Below, piece by piece: positions 33,515 to 45,590 of a stretch of DNA of 64,000 nt; within the stretch, counting starts at the first letter, position 1, and each line of letters starts with the position of its first letter. Below the pieces are notes generated by a model. It was given only the letters and a program-made list of their open reading frames with translations. It ran no database searches and was not told the origin of the DNA. Origin of the DNA: Fagopyrum homotropicum. Its lineage: Eukaryota > Streptophyta > Magnoliopsida > Caryophyllales > Polygonaceae. The translations under genes were made by a program, and so were the position numbers. Location: contig BSWB01000004.1 of NCBI GenBank assembly GCA_033239125.1, positions 125,001,235 through 125,065,234 on the forward strand. Reading direction: 5' to 3'.

Positions 33515-35389
33515 GCCTCTTACTAACCTACTAATGAAAGATGCTGAGTTTGTTTTCTCCAAGGATTGCTTTGAGGCTTTTTGTAGATTGAAGAATGCTT
33601 TGATCTCCATACCTATCATGCAACCACCGGATTGGAGCTTGCCGTTTGAGATCATGTGTGATGCGAGTGATGTAGCCGTTGGGGCTGTTTTGGGACAAAG
33701 GAAAGATGGGCTTACACATGACATCTATTATGCTAGCAAGAAGCTAGATGATTCCCAACTCAATTATGCTACCACCGAGAAGGAGTTGCTAGCGGTTGTG
33801 TATGCATTTGAGAAGTTCCGCTCGTATCTTGTTGGAGCGAAGGTCATTGTGTATACGGATTATGCTGCGATCCGTTATCTCCTTACAAAGAAGGATGCCA
33901 AGCCTCATTTGATTCGGTGGATCCTTCTTCTTCAAGAGTTTGATTTGGATATCCGGGATAAGAAAGGGTCCAAAAATTCTGTGGCGGACCACCTTAGTAG
34001 ACTCCCACCATTGGAGATTCAGAAAGATGACATCCCGATTGATGACTCATTCCGGGATGAGCAATTGCAAATGGTGGAGGAGTGCTTATTTCAAGTGTCA
34101 AGGGGTAATGAGCCATGGTATGCCGACATTGTGAACTACCTTGTGTGTGAGGAAGTGCCGCCAGGTTTATCCTATGCCCAAAGGAAGAAGTTCTTCAAGG
34201 ATGTGAGGCATTACTATTGGAGTGAACTGCTTTTGTTCAAGAGAGGACCATATGGAGTCTTTAGGAGATGCATACCGGAGGAAGAGGTGGAGAGTGTGAT
34301 CCGCCATTGTCATTCCTTGCCATGTGGAGGCCATGCTAGCTCACAAAAGACATGTGCAAAGGTGTTGCTATCCGGGTTTTATTGGCCAAGTTTGTTCAAG
34401 GATGTGCAGAATTTTGTGGTAGCATGTGATGCTTGCCAAAGGGCGGGGAACATCTCAAGGAGGAATGAGATGCCCTTGAACAACATACAAGAGGTGGAGA
34501 TATTCGATGTGTGGGGTGTGGACTTCATGGGACCATTCCCCTCCTCTTGTGGCAACCTCTACATCCTATTGGCGGTGAACTATGTTTCAAGATGGGTGGA
34601 GGCAATTGCCTCTCCCACAAATGATGCCAAGGTTGTGGTACGGTACTTCAACCGAGTGATCTTTCCTAGGTTTGGGACACCAAGGGTGATCATAAGTGAT
34701 GGAGGAAAGCACTTCACAAATAGGAACTTCGGGACACTTTTGGCTAAGTATGGGGTGACTCATAAGGTGCAACATCTTACCATCCCCAAACTAGTGGCCA
34801 AGTGGAGATCTCTAACCGGGAGATAAAAAGGATCCTTGAGAAGACAGTTTCTAGGACGAGAAAGGATTGGGCTATGAAGCTCGATGATGCCTTGTGGGCA
34901 TATAGAACCTCTTTCAAGACACCGATTGGCACCACTCCTTACAAGCTAGTTTATGGCAAGTCTTGCCACCTTCTGGTGGAGATAGAGCATAGAGCATAAT
35001 GGGCCATTAGGTGGCTGAATTTTGACCTCAATGAGGCCGGTGAGAAGAGATTTCTAGATATGAACGCTCTTGAGGAGATTCGGTTGGATGCCTTTGAAAA
35101 CGCCCGGATCTACAAAGAAAGGACCAAGCGATGGCATGATAAACGTCTCATCCCAAAGGAGTTGAGTGAAGGCAACCTTGTCCTTCTCTTCAACTCGAGG
35201 CTGCGGCTCTTCCCCGGAAAGCTAAAGTCAAGATGGACGGGTCCTTATGTGGTGAAGAAGATCTTTCCCCATGGAGCGGTTGAGATAGGAGGGGAGCATT
35301 GTGGAGATTTTAAGGTGAATGGGCACCGGTTGAAGAAGTATATCCCGGGAGCTCCGGTGGTTATGATTGCCCCACTTCACCTTGAGTGA
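33477..35389 (+). pseudogene. Athila RNase H-integrase, element E
   Basis: Frames at 33477-34826, 34802-34999 and 35060-35389 together cover RNase H (EIMCDASDVAVGAVLGQ; TTEKELLAVVYAFEKF; KNSVADHLSRL), the integrase zinc domain (HCHSLPCGGHAS ... ACDACQRAGN), the DDE core (GVDFMG, IISDGG, VEISNREIK) and the C-terminal domain (SRWTGPYVVKK). A 1-bp loss near 34768 shifts the frame just before the catalytic Glu, and TAT has become TAA near 34998. It is inactive. Confidence 0.85.
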
Positions 35390-37079
35390 GACGCCCCCAA
35401 ATTTGGTCAAGCTAATGACCTTAAAGAAGTGCTTGGTGGGAAGCAACCCATTGGTAGACATCTTCCCCTTTTTCATTTTTGTTTTTGTTTTTCATTTTTC
35501 TGTTTTTGTTTTTTGTGTGTGTTTGGAGTTTGTGTGCTAGAGTTTAAGTAGCATAGAAGCCTTGCATGGCATGTGGATAATGATGATGAGCCCCTCATCA
35601 ATTATGGTTGGAGCGGACGCGGAACATGGACGGCTAGCGGTGCCTAGCGCGGGTCCCGACGCCACAACAAACATCTTGAGCTCTCTACCATCGTTGATAG
35701 GATCATCCACCATCAATCCATCTGAGTGAACCCAAATACCGAAGCAAACCATTTCACATTGTGAGGACCCTCTTTCACTCTTCTTTACTTCATTTACACA
35801 CTGGGGACAATGTGTTTCTAAGTATAGGGTGGGGTTTTCATGATCACTTGCATGATTAGCATCTAGGATAGTTTAATATTGTCGCATGTTTCGTTATGTC
35901 TGGCATTGTACATATATATTTCGAAAAATCCAAAAAATCAGAAAATTTAAAAAATTTTAGTGCTTCTAAGCTTGGGTATGACCCTTATGATGAAATTGTC
36001 TTGTGAATTGGATATGGATGGCCTTGTGTGTTGAATTGATGAATGTATATGTAGACTTGAAGTACTTATCTTGAATCTCATGTGTAAATTGTGATCATAA
36101 ATGTTTGCCTTGATTGGATTGAGGATTGAATGTCGAAATTACATGCTAGTTCTTGCACATCATTTAGGAGTGATTAAGGAAATTCATCTTTCTCTACTTC
36201 TCATCTTCATCATGTTGTTTGAGCACCTCAATTGATATAAAGTTTGACCACTTTTGACCCATCCGGGAATAGGAGCATGATAGTGTGTTGATGTGTGTGA
36301 AAAGCAAGTGTGGGGTGAAGTTGTTGATGAAAGTATGTGGTGAATGAAGTGTTGAATTTGTCGTGAAAAGTGTAGAAAAAAATATAGGTTTGGGGACTTT
36401 GGTTTTGATGACGAGTAACTCGGCACCATTCACATAATCGGGTGTTTGTGCCTTGCCAAAGTCGGATAAACCGAATGTCCTAGCGAGCCTTGGTATGTGT
36501 GCCCGGTGTGAGGCACCTCGGAAAAATCCCGAGGTCCGCTAATCACCAAGGTTTCGGCTTTTGTACACCAATGCCATTGCCTCAAAAATAAAAGAAAAAG
36601 AAAGTGAAAAAGAAAAGAAAACAAAGAAAAGATGGAGAAAATATACACTTATGGTAAAGATGATCAAAAAATGAAATTATGGAGTTAGTTCCTTTCCCGG
36701 ATTAGCATCACATAACCTAAAAATTCCCACCTAATCACAACGTTTCTTAGCCTCTTCCTTCCTAAATCCTTGTGACCTATTTGCATGTGTGTAAGACTTA
36801 GTAATCTAGATTGGATATGCTCATGATCATCTTGACTTCTTCATTTTTACCATTCATGCATGCTTTCTAGTTAAGTATAATTGTCTTTTCATGCCTTCAT
36901 TCGTTCGATGCATAATTGCTTGTCCATTTGCCATGAAACATGACTAGGAAGGTGATCCAATATTAGAAGTACAATTCCAAAAAGATTTTGTTATTTTTCT
37001 GCATGTATAAATCATGTCATCTCTTAGTCTATAGTTGGGACTTGCTCGGGGACGAGCAAACCTTAAGTATGGGGTATTT
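35390..37079 (+). other. 3' non-coding region and PPT of element E
   Basis: No ORF is supported. The tract at 36386-36583, conserved with A, D and F, has the best hairpin of the set, ACCTCGG/CCGAGGT (36515-36521, 36529-36535) with a 7-nt loop. GTATGGGGTATTT precedes the LTR. Confidence 0.75.
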
Positions 37080-38917
37080 TGATAACACGATTTATGACGT
37101 TAGTCTAGGCATCCATTTAGATAGTTTGTCCCGCTATTCATGCATAGTTTAGCATTAGTTCGTAGCGTTTACATTCAATACATGTATATTTGTCGAGATT
37201 GTCGTCTACATGGACTTTTGCATGTTTTGTAGGTATTTTAGTAGCTTTTAAAGCCTAATCGATACATCCGAGGATCGTTCCTCGTGATGACACATATTTG
37301 AGCTCATTGGGAAGCAAGTTAGGAGCAAAGGAGAACACATGGGATCATGTTGATGCATGCCTTGCACTAACTCGCGGCTCAACGATCAAAAGAAGGATGA
37401 AACACAAGAATCACGGCCACTGGGAGATCCATGGCCGTGGAAACAGGCCGTGATTCCCTCTCACAGTTGGGACAGTTGTCCCACGATCTCCATAACCGAC
37501 TCTTGCAAATGGTGAAGGCTATAAGTACCCTTGCAGGCTGATAGGAAAGAGATCCATCCACTACACACCTTACCTCACACACATTCTCTCCCACACTCTC
37601 TCATTTGGAATTGGATTGGAGCTACTCTTGGAGGAGAAGATAGACTTCCATTGGAGAAGAGGAGAAGAAACACCTTTCTTAGAGTTTCTTAGTTTTTAGA
37701 GTGAAGTTTGTTGGAAACATTTTCTAGGGTTGTAAGAACGATTCAAACCTTCTTTTGAAGGGTTGTAAGTCTCTTTTTTAACATTTATTCAGCTCATTTT
37801 GCTTGTTCTATTTGCTTCATCTCCCTTTCATTTCATCCTCTTGATATGGATTCCATGATTTTATGCTTGATGATTTTGATTGTGATGATGCATGTTGTTG
37901 GCTAAATAAATGTGATTCTAGGGTAAGGAAATAATGGTTATGGCATAGACTATGATAGGATAGACGTAAACGTACCCTTGGATGATTTGTTTGCTCGAAC
38001 CTAGCCTCTGTTGTGAATCACGGCCTGTTCTAGGGCGTTCCACGGCCGTGGACTTGATGAACTGCCCGTGATTTTTGTCTGACTTGCTTGAATTGATAAA
38101 TCTGAATGTTAGGTTGTTAGATTGTTGAAATCCTAGTGTTTGTTGAGTTAGATCTATCATAGGGTAACCTAGTGTTAGCAACTAAGTGTGAGAAGAGATC
38201 TACCCGGTGATTCTTGCTCTTAGGTACCAAAGATGATGAACTTTAGGTAGTAGTGAGCCTCACAAGCCGCTATTGGACTGAGTGTGCTAGGAGTGTTGTT
38301 TAGGAGCTTCCTTTCCGAGACTTACCCGGTAAAGAGAGGTTAGATCCCTAGATGACATCCTGGTTTGTGTAGAATTCCTATCCTTAGGCTCTTTGAGACT
38401 TACCCGGTGATGAGACCTTAGGAACGGACTAGTAGACCATGAGACCTACCCGGTGATTGATCCCAATTTTGAAATACCCACTCCCAACATACCATAGTTA
38501 ATCCAAGGAATGATTAGATAGCTTGAGTCTTATGCCATAATCGGAATTTCTAACCCCTAGAATCCTCTTTTCTCTCATTGATTACCTATCTTGTGTTTGT
38601 GTTTGTGTTTGTTCATTTGTGTTACTAGCTTAGTTGTTTGTTAATCTTGCATGAATTGTGATCTTTGATTGACCACCACAAAACCAAACCAAAAACATTG
38701 AGATCTTCATTTCTTTATTCCTTTCCCTTTTCTTAGCCTAGATCTTCACTATCCTTAGTCACTATTGACTCAATTTCACCTTAGTCTTTGTGTTCGACCT
38801 CGGAATACTATCCTTACTACAAAACGACCCATACACTGTGGGTTCGCTAGGAGTTAGGGAAAAAATATATCGAGTTATAAATTTAAGACTTTTGCGTGTC
38901 ACAATCTTAGCGTAACA
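37080..38917 (+). repeat. 3' LTR of element E
   Basis: The LTR is 1838 bp, from TGATAACACGATTTATGACG to CTTAGCGTAACA. Module 1 is at 37408-37456. Module 2 is near 38012-38075, with AATCACGG/CCGTGATT arms around TCCACGGCCGTGGA. Four GAGACTTACCCGGT-type motifs start at 38195, 38327, 38395 and 38441. A TATA-like GGCTATAAGTACC lies near 37510, between the modules. Confidence 0.9.
37408..37456 (+). promoter_or_regulatory. LTR inverted-repeat module 1 of E
   Basis: Arms GAATCACGGCC (37408-37418) and GGCCGTGATTC (37446-37456) pair over 11 bp. Relative to D (AAACCACGGCC/GGCCGTGGTTT) two pairs changed on both sides, A:T to G:C and C:G to T:A, keeping the stem perfect. Confidence 0.75.
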
Positions 38918-40282
38918 GAGATGACATGCCCATTGATGACTCCTTTCCCGATGAGCAACTTCAATGGATGGAGCATTGCCTTCACCAAATTTCGGAAGGT
39001 AACGAACCTTGGTATGCTGATATTGTTAATTATCTTGTTTGTCAGAAAATACCTCCCGGGCTGTCATACGCACAAAGGAAGAATTTTTTTAAAAGATGTG
39101 CGTCATTATTTTTGGAATGAACCTCTACTCTTCAAGAGAGGTCCAGATGGGATGTTGCGGAGATGCATTCTGGAAGATGAGACAGAGAGTGTCATGAGGC
39201 AATCATTCATTACCATGTAAAGGACATGCTAGCACTCACAAACGTGCGCTAAGGTATTACGTTCCGGTTTCATTTGGCCTACACTATTCAAGGATGTGCA
39301 AGCGTTTGTTGCTTCTTGTGATGCGTGTCAAAGAACATGTCACTTGTCTAGACGGAACAAAATGTCGCTCAACAACATTCAGGAAGTCGAGATCTTCGAT
39401 GTTTGGGGAGTGGACTTTATGGGACCATTCCCATCTTCGGGAGGGAATCTATACATTTTGCTAGCAGTAGGCTACGTGTTCAGATGGGTAGAGGTCATTG
39501 TTGCCCCCACCAATGACGCCACCGTAGTCGTGAAGTTCTTCAACCGGACGATATTCCAACACTTTGGGACACCTAGAATGATAATAAGTGACGGTGGAAC
39601 ACACTTCACAGCCCGGAAGTTTGAACCACTTTTATCGAAGTATGGGGTAACCCATAAGGTATCCACTCCCAATCACCCTCAAACTAGTGGATAGGTTAAA
39701 ATTTCAAATAGATAAATCAAGGGGATACTAGAGAAGACCGCCTCTAGGACGAGGAAAGATTGGTCCATGAAGCTAGAAGACGCTCTATGGGCATATAGGA
39801 TAGCTTTCAAGACTCCCATTGGAATCACACCCTACAACTTAGTTTATGGGAAGTCTTGTCACCTTCATGTGGAACTAGAACACAAGGCATATTGGGCGAT
39901 CAAATGGCTTAATTTCGACATCAAGGAAGCTAGGGAGAAGAGGCTCTTGGACATCAACAAGCTAGAAGAATTGCACTTGAATGCTTACGGAAATGCTAAG
40001 ATCTACAAGGAGAGAACGAAGAAGTGGCATGACAAGCATATCATCCCAAAAGACTTCAAAGAAGGAGATCTTGTCCTCCTTTTCAATTCTCACCTCCGCC
40101 TTTTTCCATGTAAGTTGAAATCTAGATGGACTGGACCTTTTGTTGTGAAACACTTTTTTTTTCATGGTGCAGTTGAAGTATGGGGCGAGTGTAGTGGAAG
40201 CTTCAAGGTGAACGGTCACTATCTGAAGAAGTATCAACCAGAAGCTCCGGTTGAGGAGATTGCACCGTTGCGTCTCATATAA
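38918..40282 (+). pseudogene. Athila integrase, element F
   Basis: Frames 38926-39220, 39296-39694 and 39767-40282 cover the RNase H-integrase linker (MPIDDSFPDEQLQ), the zinc region (SCDACQRTCHLSRRN), the core (GVDFMG, IISDGG) and the C-terminal domain (SRWTGPFVVKHFF). The segment with the catalytic Glu is ruined: Gln became a TAG stop, the Glu codon became Lys (AAA), and a second TAA follows near 39713. All are G-to-A or C-to-T changes. Confidence 0.85.
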
Positions 40283-41075
40283 ATCAAAGAACAACATGGT
40301 CCAGCTAGCGACCTTAAAACAAGCGCGTCTTGGGAGGCAACCCAAGGTATTGCTTTCTTTCTTGCTTTCTAGTTTAGATTAGTATAGTTTGCGTTTTGTG
40401 TCCATGATGACAGGATCTAGGTACCACCTAAGGAAAACAACAGAAGGGAAACATATGGACGGATTTGTGATTCAAGAAACTAGGAGGAAAACGGAAACTG
40501 GAGGCTACTTCGGAAGACATCTCCACCGAAATGCCTCTCCAAACAACCGAAATGAAGGCAATAAGGAGTCACCTCGGTTGAACACCTCGATCACTGACAC
40601 CCATTTCGACCGAAATGCAGTTAAGATGTTTGAAGGGTATAAAAGGGGATCAGATTTCTCTCTCCTCTCCACCCTTCTCTCCCGACACAGTCTCGACCGA
40701 AACGAACCCTAAAATCCTCGAATCCCCGTTTCTTGCTTGTTTTCAACGATTCTGAGATCAAACTCGACAAGGAAAGCAATATAGAGATTTTATCAACAAC
40801 AATCGAGACTTCAAACAACAACAATCCAAAGAAAATCGAGTAATCTCGTTCAAAACACCCTTTTTCTTGATTTCGGTTATTTTGTCAAATTTTGGGCGAT
40901 TTCTGCTGCTTGTTGTATTGAGAACAACTGGAGAACCCCCTAGGAGGCAATTGGTAGTGATTTTGGGGGCATAAAGTTACGAATTCTAAGTTCGATCGAA
41001 GCATTGTTCGCCTTGGTTGAAAACCAGTCATCTCGGCCGAAATCCCATTTGAACCACCCGAGATAGACTGTTGAT
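40283..41075 (+). other. Spacer between pol and ORF3 of element F
   Basis: No ORF is supported. It contains repeated CGAAATG/CATTTCG words, for example the inverted pair ATTTCG/CGAAAT near 40600-40620, and ATCTCGG with CCGAGAT near 41020-41065. These are the F-family counterpart of the internal inverted-repeat modules of A and E. Confidence 0.5.
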
Positions 41076-42483
41076 ATGGAAGGTTTATGTCGCTCGAGTC
41101 GGAAAATTGTTCTCCGTAACCGTGCTGAGACTAGGAAACCATCCCCACCACCTCCTCCACCTCCACAAATCCTTGCTATCCTCCTGAACCTCAAAGTAAA
41201 ATATGACCGAATATGCTCCCGCCCGGTTATTGCACCCCGTTACATAAACATCGACGATTTTGCTTGCTTGCACCTTGTCAATGATCTGAGGAAGATGATT
41301 ATAGATGTGGGACTTGAGACTATTGTATCACTACGGACGCCAGCTTATGTCGAGCCAACATATGAGTTCTTACGCTCCATCATCTATGTGCCGGAAGAGG
41401 ATTATGTGAAGTTCCATCGATGAACAAAACCTACAAGTATTCAATGCATACATTTGGAGCTATCTTTAAGTTCTTTGATGCCAAGGCCACCAATTTTCCC
41501 TCTCGCAACCATGATAGAGCATTTTGGGCCCGCATTGCTCATATTCCAACCAGTGTTGAAAGTTGGCAACCCAGAGATTCAAAAGAGAATTGCATTTTTC
41601 ATGTAGCTTTCAAGATTGCCCACCGGATTCTTAGTGAAATGTTGTTAGCTAGGACCGAGACGCCTCAGAAAATCAGGCAGAGTGAGCTATTCACACTTTG
41701 GTGTATGACCGCAGATCAGGTACCGGATTTCACTGCCATGTTAGTGAGGATTTACCCAAGATACGAAGGAAGAAGAAAGGGGATATTTGTGTAGGAGGGT
41801 TGGTAACACATATTGCCAACGTTGTCGGTCTCAATCTTTCAACTTGTACTCTAGCCGGTGAGGCCAAGCCATTGGGTTTACAAGAGTTCATTACTCGCCG
41901 CATCTTGGTTCCTCGATGGAGTGGTCCACCATACGTGGCCATGCCTTGGGAAAACAAAGCTCCTAAGGGCATCATGTGGACATCCCAGTTTACAGTTTCG
42001 GACCAGCGTAACTGGACTGAGATTTGGGATCCGCTCGTCAAGGAGGCCGCTAGACTTGCTGACATTGAAACAAATGATGAGATTGACGTTGGAGGCGCAC
42101 CTATGGACATCGGTACGGATATTGCTGGTCCGAGTTACCCGTTGATTGAGTTAGCAGAGGATGCAGTCACTGTTGATGATCAGCCACACTAGATACAACT
42201 ACACTCAAGGCCACGCCACCGCCGCTGCCGTCGTGATCCCGAGGCCCACTTGAGGATCGACGCTCTTACCGGTCAAATGGAGAAGTCTTTTGTTGAGATA
42301 CAGGCTGATTTGGACTGCCGCGTCATGGCTCAAACCAAGGAGATCAGCGCTATGAGGCGCTCAACTGAGGAGAGCCACCACTACCAATGCCGGATGATGG
42401 AGCTGCTGTTCAAGCACCTCATGGGTTATCCCTTCGATCCGTCCTTGTACCCGTTCCAACCACCTCCTCCTCCAGATGATTGA
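41076..42483 (+). pseudogene. ATHILA ORF-1-like third ORF downstream of pol
   Basis: Frames 41076-41423, 41420-41794, 41698-42192 and 42250-42483 form one interrupted coding region of about 460 codons. Recognisable blocks of the ATHILA ORF-1 / plant transposon protein type are PRYINIDDFACLHLV ... AYVEPTYEFLRS, RQSELFTLWCM and KGDICVGGLVTHIANVVG. The tail is acidic, then predicted coiled coil, and ends in FQPPPPPDD. There are frameshifts near 41410 and 41780 and an in-frame TAG at 42190. The position after pol corresponds to the env-like slot of Athila elements, but I see no signal peptide or membrane segment. The function of this family is not known to me. Confidence 0.65.
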
Positions 42484-43949
42484 TTGGACTTCCCCCCGAG
42501 TTGCTGTTGTTTTACTATCTTTCTTATTTTGCGGCTCTACACTCGAACTTGTAAGTGTTTCTAGACTTCTTTTTACCCATCGGGACGATGTGTCCTAAGT
42601 ATGGGGTGCTTTGAGATACCTTGGTTTGTAACAACCGACTTATGTGCTTATGACTATCTCCACTGCTTCCATTATGTGCCTAGAAACTATTACGTACATT
42701 ACATGCATCGCAACAGGATTTTTGATCAAAAAAACGTACAAAAACCGGTTTGAAAAATTTTGGCCTCGACCAAAATAACCTTTGTCCAAACGAGGTGACC
42801 ACAACAGGAGCTTACCTCGGTCTAACACCTCGTTCGCCTTAGGGTCATCTCGACCGAAATGGGTTTCGAAAACTTGAATTTCTAAAACGTTTTGTGCTTC
42901 TAACCTTGATGTGATTCCAATGATGAATATTGTTTGCTGATTAGTTTACATGATCTTTACGTGTTTGAAATGATTCATGATATATCTAAGGTATGATTTC
43001 TTTGTTTGAAATTTGAAGCATGTTTAGTAAGTTGTTTTTGTCCGAATCATGCTGAATTTGAAATTTAACATTGCATTATGAGTTCTCTCACATAATTGTG
43101 GAATGATTAAGGTGATCCGTTATTCTTTCTTCCTCTTCTTGATCATGCTTTTAGCCCCTCATTGAAACATGTTTTCCTCCCTTTACCTATCCAACAATTT
43201 GGAAGCAAAAGAAAGTGAAAAGTAGGTGAAAGATGATGTTGAAAGGAGAAGAAATTATAGAAAAATAGGTTTGGGGACGTTGATCTTGACGATGAGTAAC
43301 TCGGCACCATCCACATAGCTGGGTGTCTATGTCTTGCCAAAGTCCGATTGATCGATAGTCCTAACGGGTCATGGTATGTACATCAAGGGTTTGAGGCATC
43401 TCGAGAAATTGAGATTTGTTGATCTTCAAGGCTTCGGTTATTGTGCACCTCTGTCCTTATTCTCAAAAAGTGAAAAGTAAGCAAAAATGCTGAAAAGAAA
43501 CAAGAAAATCTTGTTGATGAAGTGAAGCGAAGTTCGATGTTGTGAAGTTATTATCCTTTTTCCCGAATCTAGCACCACAATATCCTTTATACGCGCCATC
43601 CCTAACTCGTTTCTTGACCTTTGATGAAAACCCTTGAGACCATGAGCTTGTTGATTGACTTAGCGGTTTAAACTGGATTATTCATGACTGATTTGATGAG
43701 TATGATTTGCTATGAATTCCATGATCTCAAGTGAAGTATGACTAGCTTTTATATATCCAAAATTTTGCTTTGATCATATATCGTTATTATTTACTATGAA
43801 GCATTCTATAAGGGTGATCTATGGAAGAAGTGCACAACCAAAAGTTTTGGAGTTTTTCATTGAGATTTAACTGATTATAATTCATTTTATCTTGTATCTA
43901 AGATTTGAACCTTGCTTGGGGACAAGCAAGAGGCAAGTATGGGGTATTC
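42484..43949 (+). other. 3' non-coding region and PPT of element F
   Basis: No ORF is supported. CTCGACC/CGAGG-type words cluster at 42770-42860. The conserved tract is at 43263-43465, with hairpin ATCTC/GAGAT (43398-43402, 43411-43415), compensated relative to CCTC/GAGG in the other elements. GTATGGGGTATTC precedes the LTR. Confidence 0.7.
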
Positions 43950-45557
43950 TAATAGCATGAATTAATGTCTATATTTCAGGCATGGTTTTGTTGTTTTCTC
44001 ATCATATTTCTGCATGTTGTATACGTATTTGTAGCGTTTATGTCATTATTCGGTTACTTTGTAAGAATCGAGGTCTACACCACGTTGTGTTGTATTTGTA
44101 GGGAATATGGCACGTTTTGGGTGGAAATGGAGCATAAAGAGATAGGGAAGCTATGGAGATACATTTAGGAGCATTAGGAAGGACAAAGAGAAGGACGAGA
44201 AACAAGTTGGAAGGATAGAAGAAAGATCCAGACAAAGATATGTTTTCATCCACATAGATCACTACTAATCTCGGATGGACACAACCATACATTTTGACCG
44301 AGATGGCCCACTGGGCCTGGATTGAGGTCGACGTCCAACAGCCCAAGAAGATAAAATATATTTTTGACCTAAAATTCTTCTATAATAATGGAATGTGAAG
44401 GCTGGATTCAAGGAGGTTGGACGCTCGAGATAGAGACGTCATAAGGGTTTTGAAGGATTGAAGGAAGGGAAGATTTGAAGGAAGGATTACTTATGGTTTG
44501 AATAACCCTAGATAGTGAGGATTTATTTGGGGATTGCTAGTGAGTTGTTATCATCCTTTTTTTGGAACACATCATTGATACTTTTGATTGGTTTGTTTGC
44601 TTTGATAATTGAGATATCTTTGTTGCTTGCTTTATTCCCTTTTTTTGATATTCTTTACATAATTGATATTGTGATGATTATGATAATTGTTGGCTAAACA
44701 CCCCTGCAATTCTAGGGTGATTAGTTGAAAGTTGTGGTATAGACGATGAAAGAATAAACCTTTATCCAAGTGGACCCTGAAAGCTTGAGTTAACCCTAAT
44801 CCGAAACCCGTCTCGGGCTGTTCATTGAGCATCTTGATCGAGATCGATATAGACCAGAACGAGATCGCCCACTGCTTTGCAGATCCCGAGTTTAGGTTAT
44901 AGTTTGCCAAATCCTATCCGGGTTGCACCTTTCCTGGTTCATGCGCAAGCCTGGGATGAGATTTACCCGGTGATTACTTTGCTTGTATACCGATGATGAT
45001 GAGTGTTAGGTAATAAAGGTCTATCCTTTATTAGGGTTTGAGTGTGCCTTCATCCTACCTTTGAGAGTTAACCTGAGACTTACCCGGTTATGGTTAGTTA
45101 TGTACCATTAGGTGAGTGATGTTGGTTTGACCACCTTTACCTTTCCCTAGTTCCTTGAGACTTACCCGGTAATAGGAGCTTTGGTTTGGGAAAGTGGGTA
45201 GTGAGACTTACCTGGTGCTATCCCATAGTTGCAAGACCTTCCCTCAATAAACCTCATCTTTGTCCATGTTATCCGAAGAGATCTTGAGTCAAAACCACAA
45301 CTCGATACTATTATCTTTAGAATCTGCATTTCCCCATCTTGATTCATATTCTTGCTTTTGCTTTTGATCAATATTATTGCATGCTTCTTAAGTTGGATTG
45401 CTTTACTGTGATTATTCTCACCGATTCCCTGAGATCGAATCCGGAATATAAGCCCTTACTAGGATTGATCTGTATACTGCAGGTTCGCTAATCATTAGGT
45501 TTACTATTCGGATTATAAATTTAAAGCTTTGTCTGCACACACCTTTTGGAGCGAACA
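43950..45557 (+). repeat. 3' LTR of element F
   Basis: The LTR is 1608 bp. It starts TAATAGCATGAATTAATG (TG decayed to TA) and ends GGAGCGAACA. Module 1 is ATCTCGG/CCGAGAT (44268-44274, 44298-44304) beside GGCCCACTGGGCC. A more degenerate module 2 lies near 44808-44890. Four GAGACTTACC(C/T)GGT-type motifs start at 44958, 45075, 45157 and 45203. Confidence 0.85.
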
Positions 45558-45590
45558 AGGTCTCTAACTGGACCTATCTCCCTCTAACGA

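Larger units (their letters stand above)
30986..38917 (+). mobile_element. Element E: Athila-clade retrotransposon (3' three-quarters)
   Basis: This holds the gag-protease spacer, protease, RT, RNase H, integrase, 3' non-coding region, PPT and 3' LTR of a plus-strand Athila of the same family as D. The 5' LTR and gag are left of the window, separated by the insertion of C. The 3' target-duplication candidate is GAGAT (38918-38922), and the element interrupts F pol. Confidence 0.85.
38918..45557 (+). mobile_element. Element F: diverged Athila-clade retrotransposon with a third ORF
   Basis: This holds the 3' part of a plus-strand Athila: end of pol, a spacer, a decayed ORF3 related to the ATHILA ORF-1 family, a 3' non-coding region, PPT and 3' LTR. 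The 5' part lies left of the window because E interrupts its pol. F is inserted 34 bp past the pol stop of G; the right target-duplication candidate is AGGTC (45558-45562). It is clearly more diverged from D and E than those are from each other. Confidence 0.8.
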
